From Albifimbria verrucaria (lineage: Eukaryota > Ascomycota > Sordariomycetes > Hypocreales > Stachybotryaceae), in the NCBI GenBank assembly GCA_020081605.1, contig JAHREC010000009.1, forward strand, positions 4,960,001 to 5,024,000: a DNA stretch of 64,000 nucleotides, read 5' to 3'. Both the position numbers and the translations under genes were made by a program. The notes below the pieces were generated by a model. That model saw nothing but the letters and a program-made list of their open reading frames with translations, did no database searches and had not been told where the DNA came from. Shown here one piece after another: positions 11,781 through 23,042 of the stretch; positions within the stretch are counted from its first letter, which is position 1; each line of letters opens with the position of its first letter.

Positions 11781-13392
11781 TTAAGTGACCCTTGCAGCCG
11801 CTTCTATACGCTGTAGGTAATGTTCTAAAAGATGCATAAGTAATTGTAGAAATGTCAAAGTATGGTATACTACCGCCAATAGCCCAGCGTTGGGCGAACA
11901 AATATAGTGCAGGAAGCAGTGCAGGCACATCCAAGTTTGGAAGTCCAAGAGACTCTTCATCTGAGAGAACAACAGCTGCTCGGAACACGCAGCACATTCC
12001 AATCAATGATAGATGAGAGACGTTGGAGGGATTGATCATGTCGGCCGCACTTTGGCACATATCTTTCGTCATCCGCGTTGAAGACTGCACCATCATATGT
12101 ATCTTTGTATTTGAATGGTTAGAAAGAGCATTCAAAGTCTTGCAGACGAGCAAAAAATGGCTGTAATCATTGGTTAGCAATTGCGACTTTCCGAAATGCA
12201 GGTCTAGCCTGCCTTAGAGTCATCGCCACCGCATCACAATTCCCGGAGGAATCGCCGGGTGAATTGAGAATAAACTCATTCTGGAGGTTCGATGTATCAT
12301 TTAATAGTTGAATTGTACCCGCTTCAAGAGTTATGTCAGGATTCGAGCGACCGAGTCCGTCAAGTACAGTCGCACTTGTTAGCGCCACTCTGACAATATT
12401 ACGAAGCTTCCGCCACTCTTCCGCATCATGGGAAATGAACAAGTCACGCTGATGTAACGATTGCAGCTGGACCATACTTGCTACCCGACTATAACATCCA
12501 CTGAGAAGTGGTATGGCCTGCTCCATGCTGGACAAGGACACCAACCTATCTCTGTGAGAATCGCGTCAATGATTTTGAGGACAAACCTACCAATCCATAA
12601 CGATTATCAAGTCGGGAAATGAATTTGTGCAACCGTCTTCTTCCCACAACTTGCTTCATAGTTAAGCTGACTCACCAGTGCTATTGTGGAATTGAGAGTC
12701 AATTGTGCTTGCAATGTAAGTCCATGACCACACTCGTATATAATTAATAGCAAATTAGCCTGTACAAGTGCAGCATCCGGCGTTTCAAAGTTGATGACTG
12801 TACTAAGAAGCTGCTTCAATGTGTTGTAAAGACAACTCTTGATTCGATGACTGGAGTGACTACAATAATGTCGTGTGACCAGCAAAATACCGATGAGAAG
12901 CAGAGAGAAAGACCGGGGCTTAGTGTCAGAAAGGCTTTCAACGCCTCCAAGTTGTTTATCAATATCAATAATTGGCATCCACCCATGTATGTCTCTTGCA
13001 TATTCGCGAACAAGATCATTAGCCGAAACATGGTTGGCCTGTAGGACTAGATTTGTCATGTCGAAAAACTGATGATTGGACTCATAATAAGATTGAAGTA
13101 GCAGAAACTGCCCTTTGGTTGAAAGATCAAGCCCACAATGGCTTTGACACATGAGGCTAGGATGTTGTTGCAATCTTCTCTCAAAGGCAGTGATGTCGTC
13201 AGATGAGGTATAATCGCAATTTTTGAACTTTCTGATAAGTCAAGTTAGTCTAAACAAGGCAATAGTAGGGAACATATCATACGATGCGCAGCGAGAACAT
13301 TTCGGAAGCACACGATCGCATGCCTGCTTCCGATGTTTACATGATGCACACACCCTGGCGGCCTTTTCGGTAAAGTGTACGTAGCGCGCCAT
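11781..13392 (-). CDS. Zn2Cys6 transcription factor (regulator 1)
   Basis: Start ATG at 13390-13392 (MARYVHFTEKAARV). The zinc cluster is CASCKHRKQACD followed by KCSRC, giving CX2CX6CX6CX2C. An intron follows directly (about 13281-13232). The rest resembles the fungal transcription-factor middle homology region: LLLQSYYESN, ARDIHGWMPIIDID, LLLIIYECGHG and a DRLVSLSS segment near 12540. The last intron (about 11870-11824) joins WAIG to EHYLQRIEAAARVT before the stop at 11781. The frame breaks near 12600-12630 and at 12188-12190, the latter a lost base in an A run in coding sense. It is divergent from the NmrA-like gene across a 333-base spacer containing a 13-bp inverted repeat, a natural candidate site for this or a related regulator. 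Nuclear DNA-binding role inferred from family. Confidence 0.82.
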
Positions 13393-13725
13393 GGTGGAGT
13401 TAATAGTTGTATGCATCGGCCGACAGCGTAAGAAGTTGCCCCTACTTATAGGAATACAAGGACCAATTCTTGTTGGCCTTTAACTGCTACTGTGGATCTG
13501 TACTCGGTGGTGGCCCACTTTCGATTACCAAACACCAAGCTGTCGCCACGAACAGGGGGCGGCCGATGCATAACAGTAGACAGGGGTATAGCTTACATGA
13601 ACCAAACCCGGATAACAATATCAGTAAACTCGAAAGAAACCAGCAGTATATAACTACCTGCCTGTTCCTCTGTATAGATGTCAAAAATATGCAACAGCCA
13701 AAGTAGCAGTTCGAAATATTTCGAT
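13393..13725. promoter_or_regulatory. Divergent promoter with a 13-bp perfect inverted repeat containing CGGCCG
   Basis: The spacer between regulator 1 and the NmrA-like gene carries TATGCATCGGCCG at 13410-13422 and its exact reverse complement CGGCCGATGCATA at 13560-13572. Each arm contains the palindrome CGGCCG, that is CGG and CCG half-sites with no spacer. Zn2Cys6 dimers are known to bind paired CGG triplets, so this is a plausible operator; binding is inferred. Confidence 0.6.
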
Positions 13726-14697
13726 ATGGCTTCCATAAAAACCGTCATTGTTTTCGGGGTATGATCCATCATGACTTGCTCAAGCCACCTTGATAACTGA
13801 CATAGTCTAGGCTTCTGGTGTGCTCGGCCAAGTATTGATTCCGGCTCTTATAGATGGCGGCTTCATAGTTACGACCGTATCCCGATCAAACAGCAACCCA
13901 AGCATTTGGCCGAATATTAGAAGCCTTACGTTAGACTATGGAGACGTTGTCAGCTTGACCGAAGCCTTCCAAGGACAAGATGCCGTTATCGAAGCGTTTA
14001 ATCCGTCAGCAGCAATTCACCAAAGCGCTATCGTTCAAGCAGCTATTGCTGCAGGTGTTTCGCGCTTGATCACACCGGATTTCGGCTCTGATACTTTTAA
14101 CAAAAACATCAAAGAGGTCTTGATTTACGATCCAAAGGTGAAAGCACAAAAAGAACTGGAAGATTGCATTGCCCAAGCCGGAAACTCCCTATCTTGGACT
14201 GCCATTATAACGGGCGCATGGTACGACTGGGCCATAAAGAACGGAAAATTCTGGATCAATCGGGAAGCCCGCACTATCACTCGCTTTGGAAGCGGAAACC
14301 AGCGATATAGCATGAGCCGTTTGGGAACAGCCGCTGAGGCTGTCATAGCAGTTTTGAGAAAGCCGGAGCTTTATCACAACAGGCCTGTATATGTCGCAAA
14401 CCACACGATTTCGACAAATAAGCTCATCACCATGGTGGAAAGCCTGGGAATTGCTGAGTGGAAAGTTGTTGATGCCCCCTTGAAGGTTTAATCAAGACGG
14501 GCACAGAGCTTTGGCATGAAGACACAGCGAAGGGGATCACCAATAGGCTCGAGAGTCAAGCATATCCTATACTAGGAACAGCAGCACTTTTCGATGAGAA
14601 TAACCGGTATGGAGCTGATTTTGGAATAAAGGTGGAGCCTGGATGGGAAGAAGGTGACGAAACTCTGTTGAAGGAACTAAAGGAGCTCCTTGTCTAG
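13726..14697 (+). CDS. NmrA-like / isoflavone-reductase-like NAD(P)-binding protein
   Basis: Start ATG at 13726 (MASIKTVIVFG). A short intron with a GTATGA donor ends near 13810 and joins to ASGVLGQVLIPALI, giving the GxSGxxG-type cofactor motif. DYGDVVSLTEAFQGQDAVIEA, AAIAAGVSRLITPDFGSD and KAQKELEDCI are typical of the NmrA/PCBER family. The frame runs to 14491 and then shifts by one lost base in the C run 14475-14479. The continuing frame (GLIKTGTELWHEDTAKGI ... LKELKELLV) stops at 14697, giving about 300 residues, normal for the family. Members either reduce aromatic or enol substrates or act as redox-sensing regulators. The divergent pairing with a Zn2Cys6 gene favours an enzyme under its control (inference). 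Confidence 0.78.
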
Positions 14698-15619
14698 CCA
14701 ATGCTATCCCAGGATGATGCATATGAAGAGATCTTAGAATGAACGATACTGCCGAAAGAAGAACTCAACCGACGGTTTTATCACCACAGTTTCAATTAAG
14801 CTATATCAATCCATCGTTGAAACTCACTGCATATAATGGAATGTGAAGTTCCCAGAGTAGATTCCAAATGTACCGAGGGTAGCTGCGAGCTTTGCGTAGT
14901 GACTGAAGAGTCAACGACTGTAGTTAATTCTCGTGACACGAATGCATCATCGTATATTCATAAATAAAAACTCGAGTACACCTAAAGCTTACTGAAATAA
15001 TGCCCTGTAAAATAGCGATAGAAGATTCCGGATCGAATTTCGACCGAAACTGATATTGCCAACAGCTTGAGCAATGCGCGTCTAGGTCTTACCACCCAGT
15101 TAACGTCAATTCGCGGCAGTTAATGAAGACTCTAAGGCTTCTGCACGAGAATATATCTTCTGGCCTTCGCTTTAACTTCAATGCAACTCGGAATGACATG
15201 CCAACACCCTTCATCGCCGTGAACTAGCTGGTTGGACCCAAGCCTCTGCGCTCAAGACCAGTTCCGGACGAATCTGATTCTTATACTATTCTTATTTTGA
15301 GGCTTACATAGGCTCCCACGGGGCTCTGATTTTAATATTGGTCGTATTATGCGCGGTATACTCAGCCAAGTGACCCTCATATGTTCGAATTTTGACCCCA
15401 CGTCGTCCGCCGAATCTGAGCAGCAGTTTTCGACGAAATTCTGTATTTAGAGACTTCAGCTAAGCATGATATAAGCTCATAACTCGGCTCCCACAAAACT
15501 TTCTTAGTAATTTTGCATTGTTGATAGTATGATGCTTTTTGAAGAAACTAAGTATCTGCAAGCATAAAGCGAACCCATGACGAGGGAACCAATACTCACT
15601 AGGGATGTATGCGAATGAC

Positions 15620-15885
15620 TTCATATTAATTCCCAAGAGCCATGGCAGGATTATTAGCGGATAATCGGCTTGCCGCACGATCATTTGCTCAATCGGATTT
15701 ACTTGACAATGTGCGGTTTGGCATGGGTCATACCGTGACGTTATGTGCAGGCGGAAAATGATTTCCGCACTGCCGCAGTAAATATGGGTCTCGCTTTGCC
15801 ATCAGAGAATTTGGGTATAAGCATAGATAAAAGAGTGGCCATCCACAAACATATTTCACATTTATTAGTACCTTTCTCTTTCTCT
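15620..15885. repeat. Degenerate two-part repeat, copy B (one part inverted)
   Basis: The piece 15620-15720 is the inverted counterpart of 11428-11520; 15762-15885 is the direct counterpart of 11550-11650. The second piece ends about 100 bases before the transporter start, so it belongs to that promoter or 5' leader. Confidence 0.6.
15751..15768. promoter_or_regulatory. CGG palindrome upstream of the MFS transporter
   Basis: GCGGAAA and TTTCCGC form perfect 7-base arms around a 4-base spacer, 215-232 bases before the transporter ATG. A closely related palindrome lies upstream of regulator 2. The form fits a Zn2Cys6 dimer site; binding is inferred. Confidence 0.55.
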
Positions 15886-15982
15886 TCTTTAATTGAGTCA
15901 GAGTTACTGGATTTTACATATCCTTTCCAAAAAAAATTGGCCCCCTTATAATAATACTCTAATCTCTTTGGACAGCTTCATC

Positions 15983-17824
15983 ATGATTCTGCCCACGGCC
16001 GCAGGCTGCCCAACTACGGCGGACCCACAGCGAATATCTTCTGAATATCAAAATCAGGAAGATATTACAGTAGAAGACACAACAGGGGTTACTCAGATAC
16101 CAATGAATAAAGGGGTAGAGACCTCAAAGCACCCACTTGGAGATGTGAATAATGAGAGGCGGAATCTCATAGTATGCCTTGTTGTGGCAGCCAATTTAGT
16201 GAGCGTAAGATGAATGGTCCAAAGTTTTTGCTTCAGCTTACAGTCCATCTAACACTGATCTCATAGTTTGTGACTATGTTTTCGACAGTTGCCGGCAGCT
16301 TCGAGTTCAGCAGACTCTTAGGTCGCCATGCTGAGGCAGGGCAAGCAAATTGGATAGCTGCGGCCTTCTCGTTAGTTCAACACCAAAACAAGCCCTCATC
16401 TCGAAGGACCCAGGTATAGCTAACTATTTTGCAGACTAACTCAGAGTGGTTTTGTTCTCATAAGTGGTCGCCTTGGCGATGTGTTTGGCCATAAGAGACT
16501 GCTTCTTATCGGCAATGCTATCGTGGCTATCTTTTCTTTGGTAAATGCCTTTTGCCGGGGCTATGAGAGTTTTATTGTAGCCCGTGCTCTTACAGGTATC
16601 GGTGGTGGCATAATCATGCCGAATGCTGTGGCCACTATCACGGTCATGATTCCTCCGGGGTCACTTCGCAATATTTCCCTTGCCATTTTTGCAGCTTCTC
16701 CTCCTCTTGGTGCTATTGCTGGCGGACTACTCACTGGAATGTTCATTGAAGTGGCTAACTGGTGGTGGTTCTTCATTCTCGTGTAAGTTAAGGTGTTCTA
16801 TACTGGAAGTTGTGAACCTGCTGGTCAAGAACTTGCTAACCCATCATCTATAGCAGCATCATTGCCGCCACCATTCTTGTGGGCCTCGCATTTGCCTTGG
16901 TCGGTGCAGACCCAGTTGATAAAGATGGAAAAGTCGATTTTATGGGAATTGTCTTTGGACTGGGTGCTTTGGTACTTTTTAGTTTCGTCTGGAAGTGAGT
17001 TCAAATGCCACACACATGAAGAGAAGTCATCGCAAATACTAACTGCAACAAGCCAAGCACCATCTGCCGGTTGGGATGAGCCCTACATCATTGTTTTATT
17101 GATTATTTCAGTCATATTCTTCATCGCATTCTACTTTTGGGAGACACATTCCGCGGAACAACCAATCCTCCCTCTTTCAGTTTTCAAAACACCCTCACTC
17201 CTGGCGCTGATATTTGTTGTGCTCGTTACATACATGGCTTTCAGTATCTGTAGCTTCTATATCGTTGCATGGCAGCAAGTAATACGTGGATGGACAGTCA
17301 TGCAGATTGCTGTTGGATGGATACCTTTCATCTTTGGAGCTACCTTCGCCGTTGGTCTTGCGGCCTGGCTAATCCCTCGGCTAGAGGCGCAGTGGATTAT
17401 GACAATCGGTATCGTGTCGACATTTGTCGCGGCAATACTGCTGGCAACACAGCCAGAGCAACAAATATATTGGGCTCAGACGTTCCCTGCTGTCATTTTC
17501 GCCAGCATGTGTCCCGACTTCATCTATGTCGCGGCACAGATAATTGCAAGCAATAGCGTCAAGAGAGAGGAGCAAGGAGTCGCCGGAAGCCTAGTAGGCA
17601 CTCTTAATCTTTACGGAAACACTTTGGGCCTTGGCTTTGCCGGGACGATAGAGAGCCAGCTCCATCGAAGTGGTAAGAGCACCGTTTTGGGTTACCGGGC
17701 TGCGCTATACTTAGGAGCAGCTCTGGCGGTGGCAGCGTTCGTGTCCAACACTATATTTGTCAGAGTGCCCAAGGATGATAGGAAGGGATGGAGCGAGGAA
17801 TCGACCGAAGAAGAAAAATCTTAA
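15983..17824 (+). CDS. MFS exporter, 14-helix DHA2-like drug/metabolite:H+ antiporter
   Basis: Start ATG at 15983 (MILPTAAGCPTTADP). Five exons join in frame at introns near 16205-16266, 16371-16434, 16783-16853 and 16992-17052, so the gene looks intact. A hydrophilic N-terminal tail precedes about 14 hydrophobic segments, pointing to the DHA2 branch. The motif-A loop is SGRLGDVFGHKRLLL, and RALTGIGGGIIMPN matches the family's fourth helix region. The acidic tail ends EESTEEEKS. Such plasma-membrane or vesicle transporters commonly export pathway products or give self-protection. Its place among the terpene cyclase, reductases and two regulators suggests export of the cluster product (inference). 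The promoter carries a CGG palindrome shared with regulator 2. Confidence 0.88.
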
Positions 17825-18033
17825 TATTTATGGTCATGGTAGGTCTCTTTGGAGTTCCAAGGGCAGGGATATCTTCGTCCTTGCCTTTGACAATATGAGC
17901 GTTCGCCATATGTTCAGAATCAAAAGTGGTACGTGGCAGAGGAAGCAAGCGTTTAAATAGACTTATAGATTGGATAACCTTATTATACTTAATTTAGCAG
18001 TGTACAATGTCTAACATTATCAACTCCATGCCT

Positions 18034-20522
18034 TCAACCTAGGGCAAAAGTGCCGCCATAGAAGGCGTCGAAAATATCTCTATCCATCAAATTGAACTCC
18101 GCCCCAAGCGTGTAATCATCATTGCTGAGGTTTCCCAATTCGTTCGAACTTGTTCCCTCGGATGTATGACTCAACAGATCTGAAGGGTCAATAAATCTGG
18201 GATCATGCAAAGAGGCAGGATCTATATCGGGAAATGAGGGTAAATCTACGAGAGGTAGATCCTCTATTGCGAGCCAGTTCTGCTCATCACTAACATTGGT
18301 GGACACGTTATGGGAGCGTGTTGTTTGAACATGAATAGGAGAATCGTGCTCGGTCGAAGGCTGCCATCTTTCCATCAGCTCCTGCAGTACAGACGATGCC
18401 CTGCTTGCCAAGGGGTATGAATGGCTCATTTCTTGGAGAGCGGTTACACAAGACTGGAAGTATTGCCAATGACTCTCCAGTCTTGTCAATCTAAAATTGA
18501 CCAGGTGGATTGTTCCCGCAATATAGGCCGAGTGAGCTGTGGTTGATGGGACCTGACGAATGCTGATTGTCCGCTGGTAGTTGAGAATCAATTTAGTTAT
18601 ATTAGCCGCTGCTAAGGCGCAGGCGCCTGTCGAAGTTGTCATTAAATCGTCGACGTTAGTGAGGTCATGTAAAACCCGTGAAAATTGTAGAAAGGGTCGA
18701 TGCAAGATGATTAAAATAAAATAGAATTGCGTGCTTTGAGTTGTTAGCAATTGCTGACTTTGGGGATACATATATCGATCAACACCAGTGGTGACAATTG
18801 TAGCATGAAATGGGGTACTCTACGGGAGAGGGAACTGACTGTAAATAAAAGACTTCTGTTCCTTGAAACTCGTAATGATCGCAATCTGTTAGGACAAAGT
18901 CATGAGGCAAATCTTGATACCATTGCCAAAGATCCTTGTGCAATTGCGAGGCCAACATTCGTAGCTGTTCAGTTGTGTGCTGCCTTCGTTGTCCATACAA
19001 ACTGACCAAGATTCTAGAGAATATGATATACAGTTTTGAGATTAACGGCACAAGCAATTGGAGACTGGATTTCTCTGATGATGTGTCTACATCAGGAACG
19101 GGAACAGTAATATCCCAGCTCATGAAGATGGTCGGTCGGCTGCAATATGCGCTAAAGGAACTATGAAATGATGAGATGAGTACATGGGAATAAGAATTGC
19201 AGTGTTCAGTATTCTGTAACATACTTGTCTTCCACAAAACATGCCCAGAATACGAGACTTCGAGTCTGGCCATCTCTTCAGTCATTTGTCCAGAGGCAAC
19301 GGCTTTGGTAGAGTCAAGATGAAGACCTAATTTACTCGCCATTCTGAGAGCAATTCCTACGAACACTGGTGAGTTATCGCACCACATGTCGTACCATAAT
19401 TAACTCACCACTGTAAGTCCATCCCATGGAGCTATCTGCCATAGATCCATAATGAGAACCAAGGATCAGAGCGGCTTGGACACTTGTGAGGGTCGGGTGT
19501 TCCATATCTCTTTCAAATAGAGAGCGAGAAATCTTTGCGTATCTCCCCTACTATTTCATCGTCGCCAGCAGAAAACTTTCTCACTCCCACATCCTGGCTG
19601 ACAAAGGACGCCTTAGCCAGCATGGCGTAGAGCAGACAGGGCGAATAGAAGCTGCGGTCTCCATTGCCCCCATTTTCGTCCCATATCCGACGATGGTGAT
19701 TGAAAATATCTCGATCGACTGCAATAAGATGGCAGGCTTGCCATTTCCAGAAAAGATCGAGCAAATGTGTTACCACAGGTTCTGGATCGGGATGTAGATC
19801 TAGTGACACTACAGCTGTCGAGGCCCGGCTCGGTTGCTGCTTTGTTTGGTATATCTGGTCATTTCCCCGTCAGGAGGAAGATCTCCAAGGTTATTCTCGG
19901 AGTATGGGAAAAGTGCCAAAGATCCTAGATGAGCGCTATTTCGACCAGTTCTGGGGCTCTCTACGCCTCGAGAGGAACGGGTAATCTTATTATTCGTCAC
20001 CGGATCAGCTGCATGGGATGATTTAGATTTAGTTGAAACGGGTGTATTGGGTACAGTTGATGTCCTTGAAGAAGTTGGTCCAGGAGTTGTCGAGGAAGCT
20101 TGCCAGGGCGAGGGAGCTTCATGATGCTGATGGGACGAAGCTGCGTGGGGAAGACTCACATTGTTGGAGGTGTCTGAGGAGTCGAGAGACTGTGAATGGA
20201 TCCTGGACTGTGGATTTTGAGTGGAACGTATTTGACGTTGGTCCTCGGTCTCAGTAGTTTGCTCAAGATGGGAGACATGTCTTAGCCTCTCCTCCAATGC
20301 TTCGATACGGCGATACAACGCCTTGGGGTCATTTGTGGGTCTATTGGTGCGCTTATCTTCACCATAACGGACCTCACACGCCACATTTCTACTGCGACAA
20401 GCAGTGCAGACCGGGTTCTGGGGTTCATTGGAAATGATTTGCGAGATGTCGCATCGTCGCTTGTTCTTCTTACAACGCACACAAGCGAAGCTTGCTCGAC
20501 TTGCGTGACGATCCCGCATCAT
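18034..20522 (-). CDS. Zn2Cys6 transcription factor (regulator 2), xylanolytic-activator-like
   Basis: Start ATG at 20520-20522 (MMRDRHASRASF). The zinc cluster is CVRCKKNKRRCD, a 14-residue loop, then CTACRSRNVACEV. A short coiled coil follows (LYRRIEALEERLRHVSHLEQ), then a Ser/Thr/Pro-rich linker. The fungal transcription-factor domain includes VVTHLLDLFWKWQACHLI, HPTLTSVQAALILGSHYGS, GIALRMASKLGLHLDST, FWACFVEDK and CSRPTIFMSWDI. The C-terminus is acidic and may be activating. Introns lie near 19411-19361, 19232-19165 and 18840-18770. Single-base frame breaks occur near 19805-19815, 19514-19540 and 19256-19262. Its start codon faces a 760-base upstream region containing a nested CGG palindrome, consistent with autoregulation (inference). 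Confidence 0.85.
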
Positions 20523-21286
20523 GAGTCAAGCTGTTTTTGGAGCCTCTAATATCCATTATCAGATCAAGACTGCCACATCAGGTGCAGAAACGCTTGGCGG
20601 TGCCGGGCTGAGCCGTCAACTAGGAGCGGGTTGCTGCGCTTGCTGAGCCGATCCTGGATGATGATCCTAGTAGACCCACGGAAGCCAGATATTGAAGCCA
20701 AGTAGAAACTGGTCCGGAATCGGAGGTAAACAAGCTGTATCAATATCAGATCAAGAAAGAATAGACAGCGATTGGCCAGCTACTCAACTGACGATTTGTA
20801 GCAGTGATGCTCAAGTATTTTCTTACTTCTCTTGCCCGCCATATGTCACCATTCTGGTGGGGCTGGAAGTTACTGTTCTATTGGTTCGAACTAATCTTTG
20901 ATGCGGAAAATGCGGCTCCGATTTTCCGCTAGCAGGATGGGTAAGATGTCTGTGTGAGAATTTGACTGGAGTGACGCTATAATGTGATTACAAACCTTTC
21001 ATGCCATCAGAAGACAAATTCAAAAGGGTCTCCCAACTCCATACAGACGTGTAGAGAATGAGCGGCTGACAATTGGACGCTATTCCATTCGAATGAGCAA
21101 CATGAGATGGTTGGCAAATGGGGCTGTCATGTTTTCGTTCTTAGCCAAAGTCAGAAGCTGCCAACCAATTTCATGACCTGGGGAAAACGAAATGTGGTTC
21201 TTGAGTGTTTTTGAGACCCATGCAAGAATTGATTTTGAGTTATTCTGCTACATAATATGTGACAAATTGTCGGTGTTCTCAGTCTC
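20523..21286. other. Intergenic: upstream of regulator 2, downstream of cupin gene
   Basis: No supported gene in about 760 bases. The notable element is the nested CGG palindrome at 20903-20929. Confidence 0.5.
20903..20929. promoter_or_regulatory. Nested CGG/CCG palindrome upstream of regulator 2
   Basis: Outer arms GCGGAAAA and TTTTCCGC (8 bases, perfect) surround an 11-base centre containing CGGCTCCG, a second CGG-N2-CCG pair. It lies about 380-407 bases before the regulator's ATG and shares the GCGGAAA...TTTCCGC form with the palindrome before the transporter. Confidence 0.6.
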
Positions 21287-22444
21287 TCAAGCATAATGTG
21301 GATATGTTGGTAGTTCCCATGGTATGCTGTCCCTCAAAAGTTGCGACTCTAATCCTCGTTCTCCTCCATTCAAGTAGAGGAACTTTGTGAAGGGTACAGT
21401 GGCCGAGTAAAAGAATGAAGTGTTAGCTGGTATGAATGCAACATCCCCGTCAATCAGATATGTGGGACGGTATCCTGAGACATTGAGAGCCAACTGGCCT
21501 TCTATCATTTGCAATGCAAAATGATGCGGTAGTATCGCGCTTGATGGGGCCTCGTCATCAAGCTGTTCAGACATGGTGATGGTCCCTATCGTGAGTTTGC
21601 TAGTACTACCTGTTTGAACGGGCGTGGTTAATGGCTGGATTACTTTGTAACCATTCCTTGTGTTCAAAAATTTTGGCCCATAGTCTTTAGCGATGAAATA
21701 TGGCGTCTCAGCATCCAACGGCAGGTTATTGGGCCCATCATGCCAATTCAATTTGCTATCGCCTGCGGTTCCATTCACAAAGTCTCGTCGGGGAATGAAT
21801 AAATCCTCCTCTGCAGCATAAAGGTCGAGCGACTCTAGTTGTTGCGCAAGCTCCGGTGTTAAAGGCCCAAATGGCTGTGCATCTTCTGGATCTGCTGGGT
21901 AAGGACTTCCAACCGGACTCTCATAGTCGCCGCCGCTAAAAACATCAAAAAGATGCTCGAAGCCGGCTGGGTGGAAAATATGAGTGAGCAAGGAGTCAGG
22001 ATCAACAAGCTGAAAGGTGTGGATGGATCCAGGCGGCACACTTCCATAATCACCTACTGTTGCAACCCGAGCCTCATGACTGGAGTTGGTCACGTTCCTC
22101 TGACTCCAAAGCTCCGCTCGTCCTCGAGCACAGAAGAAATGTTCGTGCGTCACACGATGGGTATGTGGCCGTGCTGGGGTCCAACCTGACACATGCCCAG
22201 TGTGCTGAAGGAGGGAAAACGCACCACCAGATGACTTTGTGGTAATCGAGAAGCGGATAATTTGAGAGGGCGTGAGATGAATGGCACGACCTCGAAATTT
22301 GGGCAATACATATGGACGCACGTAATCTGGTGCCTCTCTAACCAAAAGACTCGAGTTACATTGTGATGTGGATAGCACAGAGCCTGCTTGCGCCACCGCG
22401 GCGAGTAAAGCCGCAAGGAATACAGACATACGAGAACCCATCAT
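21287..22444 (-). CDS. Secreted quercetinase-like bicupin (flavonol 2,4-dioxygenase family)
   Basis: A single uninterrupted frame of about 385 residues. I chose the ATG at 22442-22444 because a signal peptide follows at once (MSVFLAALLAAVAQAGSVLS). The mature start SSLLVREAPDYVRPYVL matches the start of Aspergillus quercetinase. The N-terminal cupin has the metal ligands in HTHRVTHEHFF (two histidines and a glutamate) and the third histidine in VPPGSIHTFQL. The C-terminal cupin (around HHFALQMIEGQLALNVSGY) lacks that set, as in the known enzyme. Several N-glycosylation sequons are present. The family opens the central ring of flavonols, releasing CO and a depside, outside the cell. Role here: probably breakdown of plant phenolics. 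Substrate is inferred from family. Confidence 0.85.
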   Translation of the reverse strand: MMGSRMSVFLAALLAAVAQAGSVLSTSQCNSSLLVREAPDYVRPYVLPKFRGRAIHLTPSQIIRFSITTKSSGGAFSLLQHTGHVSGWTPARPHTHRVTHEHFFCARGRAELWSQRNVTNSSHEARVATVGDYGSVPPGSIHTFQLVDPDSLLTHIFHPAGFEHLFDVFSGGDYESPVGSPYPADPEDAQPFGPLTPELAQQLESLDLYAAEEDLFIPRRDFVNGTAGDSKLNWHDGPNNLPLDAETPYFIAKDYGPKFLNTRNGYKVIQPLTTPVQTGSTSKLTIGTITMSEQLDDEAPSSAILPHHFALQMIEGQLALNVSGYRPTYLIDGDVAFIPANTSFFYSATVPFTKFLYLNGGERGLESQLLRDSIPWELPTYPHYA

Positions 22445-23042
22445 GGAAAGATTGAGGCAAATGATTGATGGTCGTGGTAAGGCGCAAGAGGGGCTTCCTT
22501 TGCATGGCTTTTGAAGACAGATGCAATGGTCAAATGCGGAGCGGAACATCCAAGATAGGCAGGCCCTAGGATGCTGTACCATAAGTCTGTACAAACCCGG
22601 CCATTACTAAAAACGGTATATTGATTAAAAGTAGAGATGGTGCACAGTCTTTGAAATTTAGAGGCCTTTCGTGCCTGTGGTGCAACACCAAGACCCGCGT
22701 GGCTTTGCACCAATTTGGTTCGTGGCCATTCTACTTGGATGATAACAGTTCAAACTTCATTTCCAACTGAATCAATTTGCACCGAGGGGAACAGCCAAGT
22801 AAACTTCTCTATATTCTAAAGCATAAAAAATCTTCAAGGATGGGTTACTCAAAAGATTGCCTGCCTCCAGAAGAGTTGCATATGGAACAAAGAAATGGGA
22901 ACAACAATAGTAACGAAAAGGAAGCCGTTTAGACACTGAATGGACGATAGCTGTTTTTTGTTAATTTTTATATTTAATATGAATAGCTCATTTTTGAAGT
23001 TTTGCTTCCATTTTATCTTTTTCGTTTCCTCAAACCACTACC
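22445..23042. other. Intergenic: cupin promoter and CobW 3' flank
   Basis: About 600 bases with no supported gene. The frame upstream of the cupin ATG stays open for about 50 codons, but that stretch has no signal-peptide or family features. Confidence 0.45.

Larger units (their letters stand above)
14698..15982. other. Intergenic with transporter promoter
   Basis: About 1.3 kb without a supported gene. The right half holds copy B of the degenerate repeat and a CGG palindrome at 15751-15768. A 74-codon minus-strand frame at 15460-15684 overlaps the repeat and shows no family features. Confidence 0.5.

Noticed and set aside
15460..15684. 74-codon minus-strand frame before the transporter
   Set aside because: It overlaps the degenerate repeat, has no recognisable motif, and the matching copy at 11.5 kb does not keep the frame.
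22445..22594. Longer N-terminus for the bicupin from an upstream start
   Set aside because: The ATG at 22444 gives an immediate signal peptide, as expected for this secreted family; the upstream extension would bury it.
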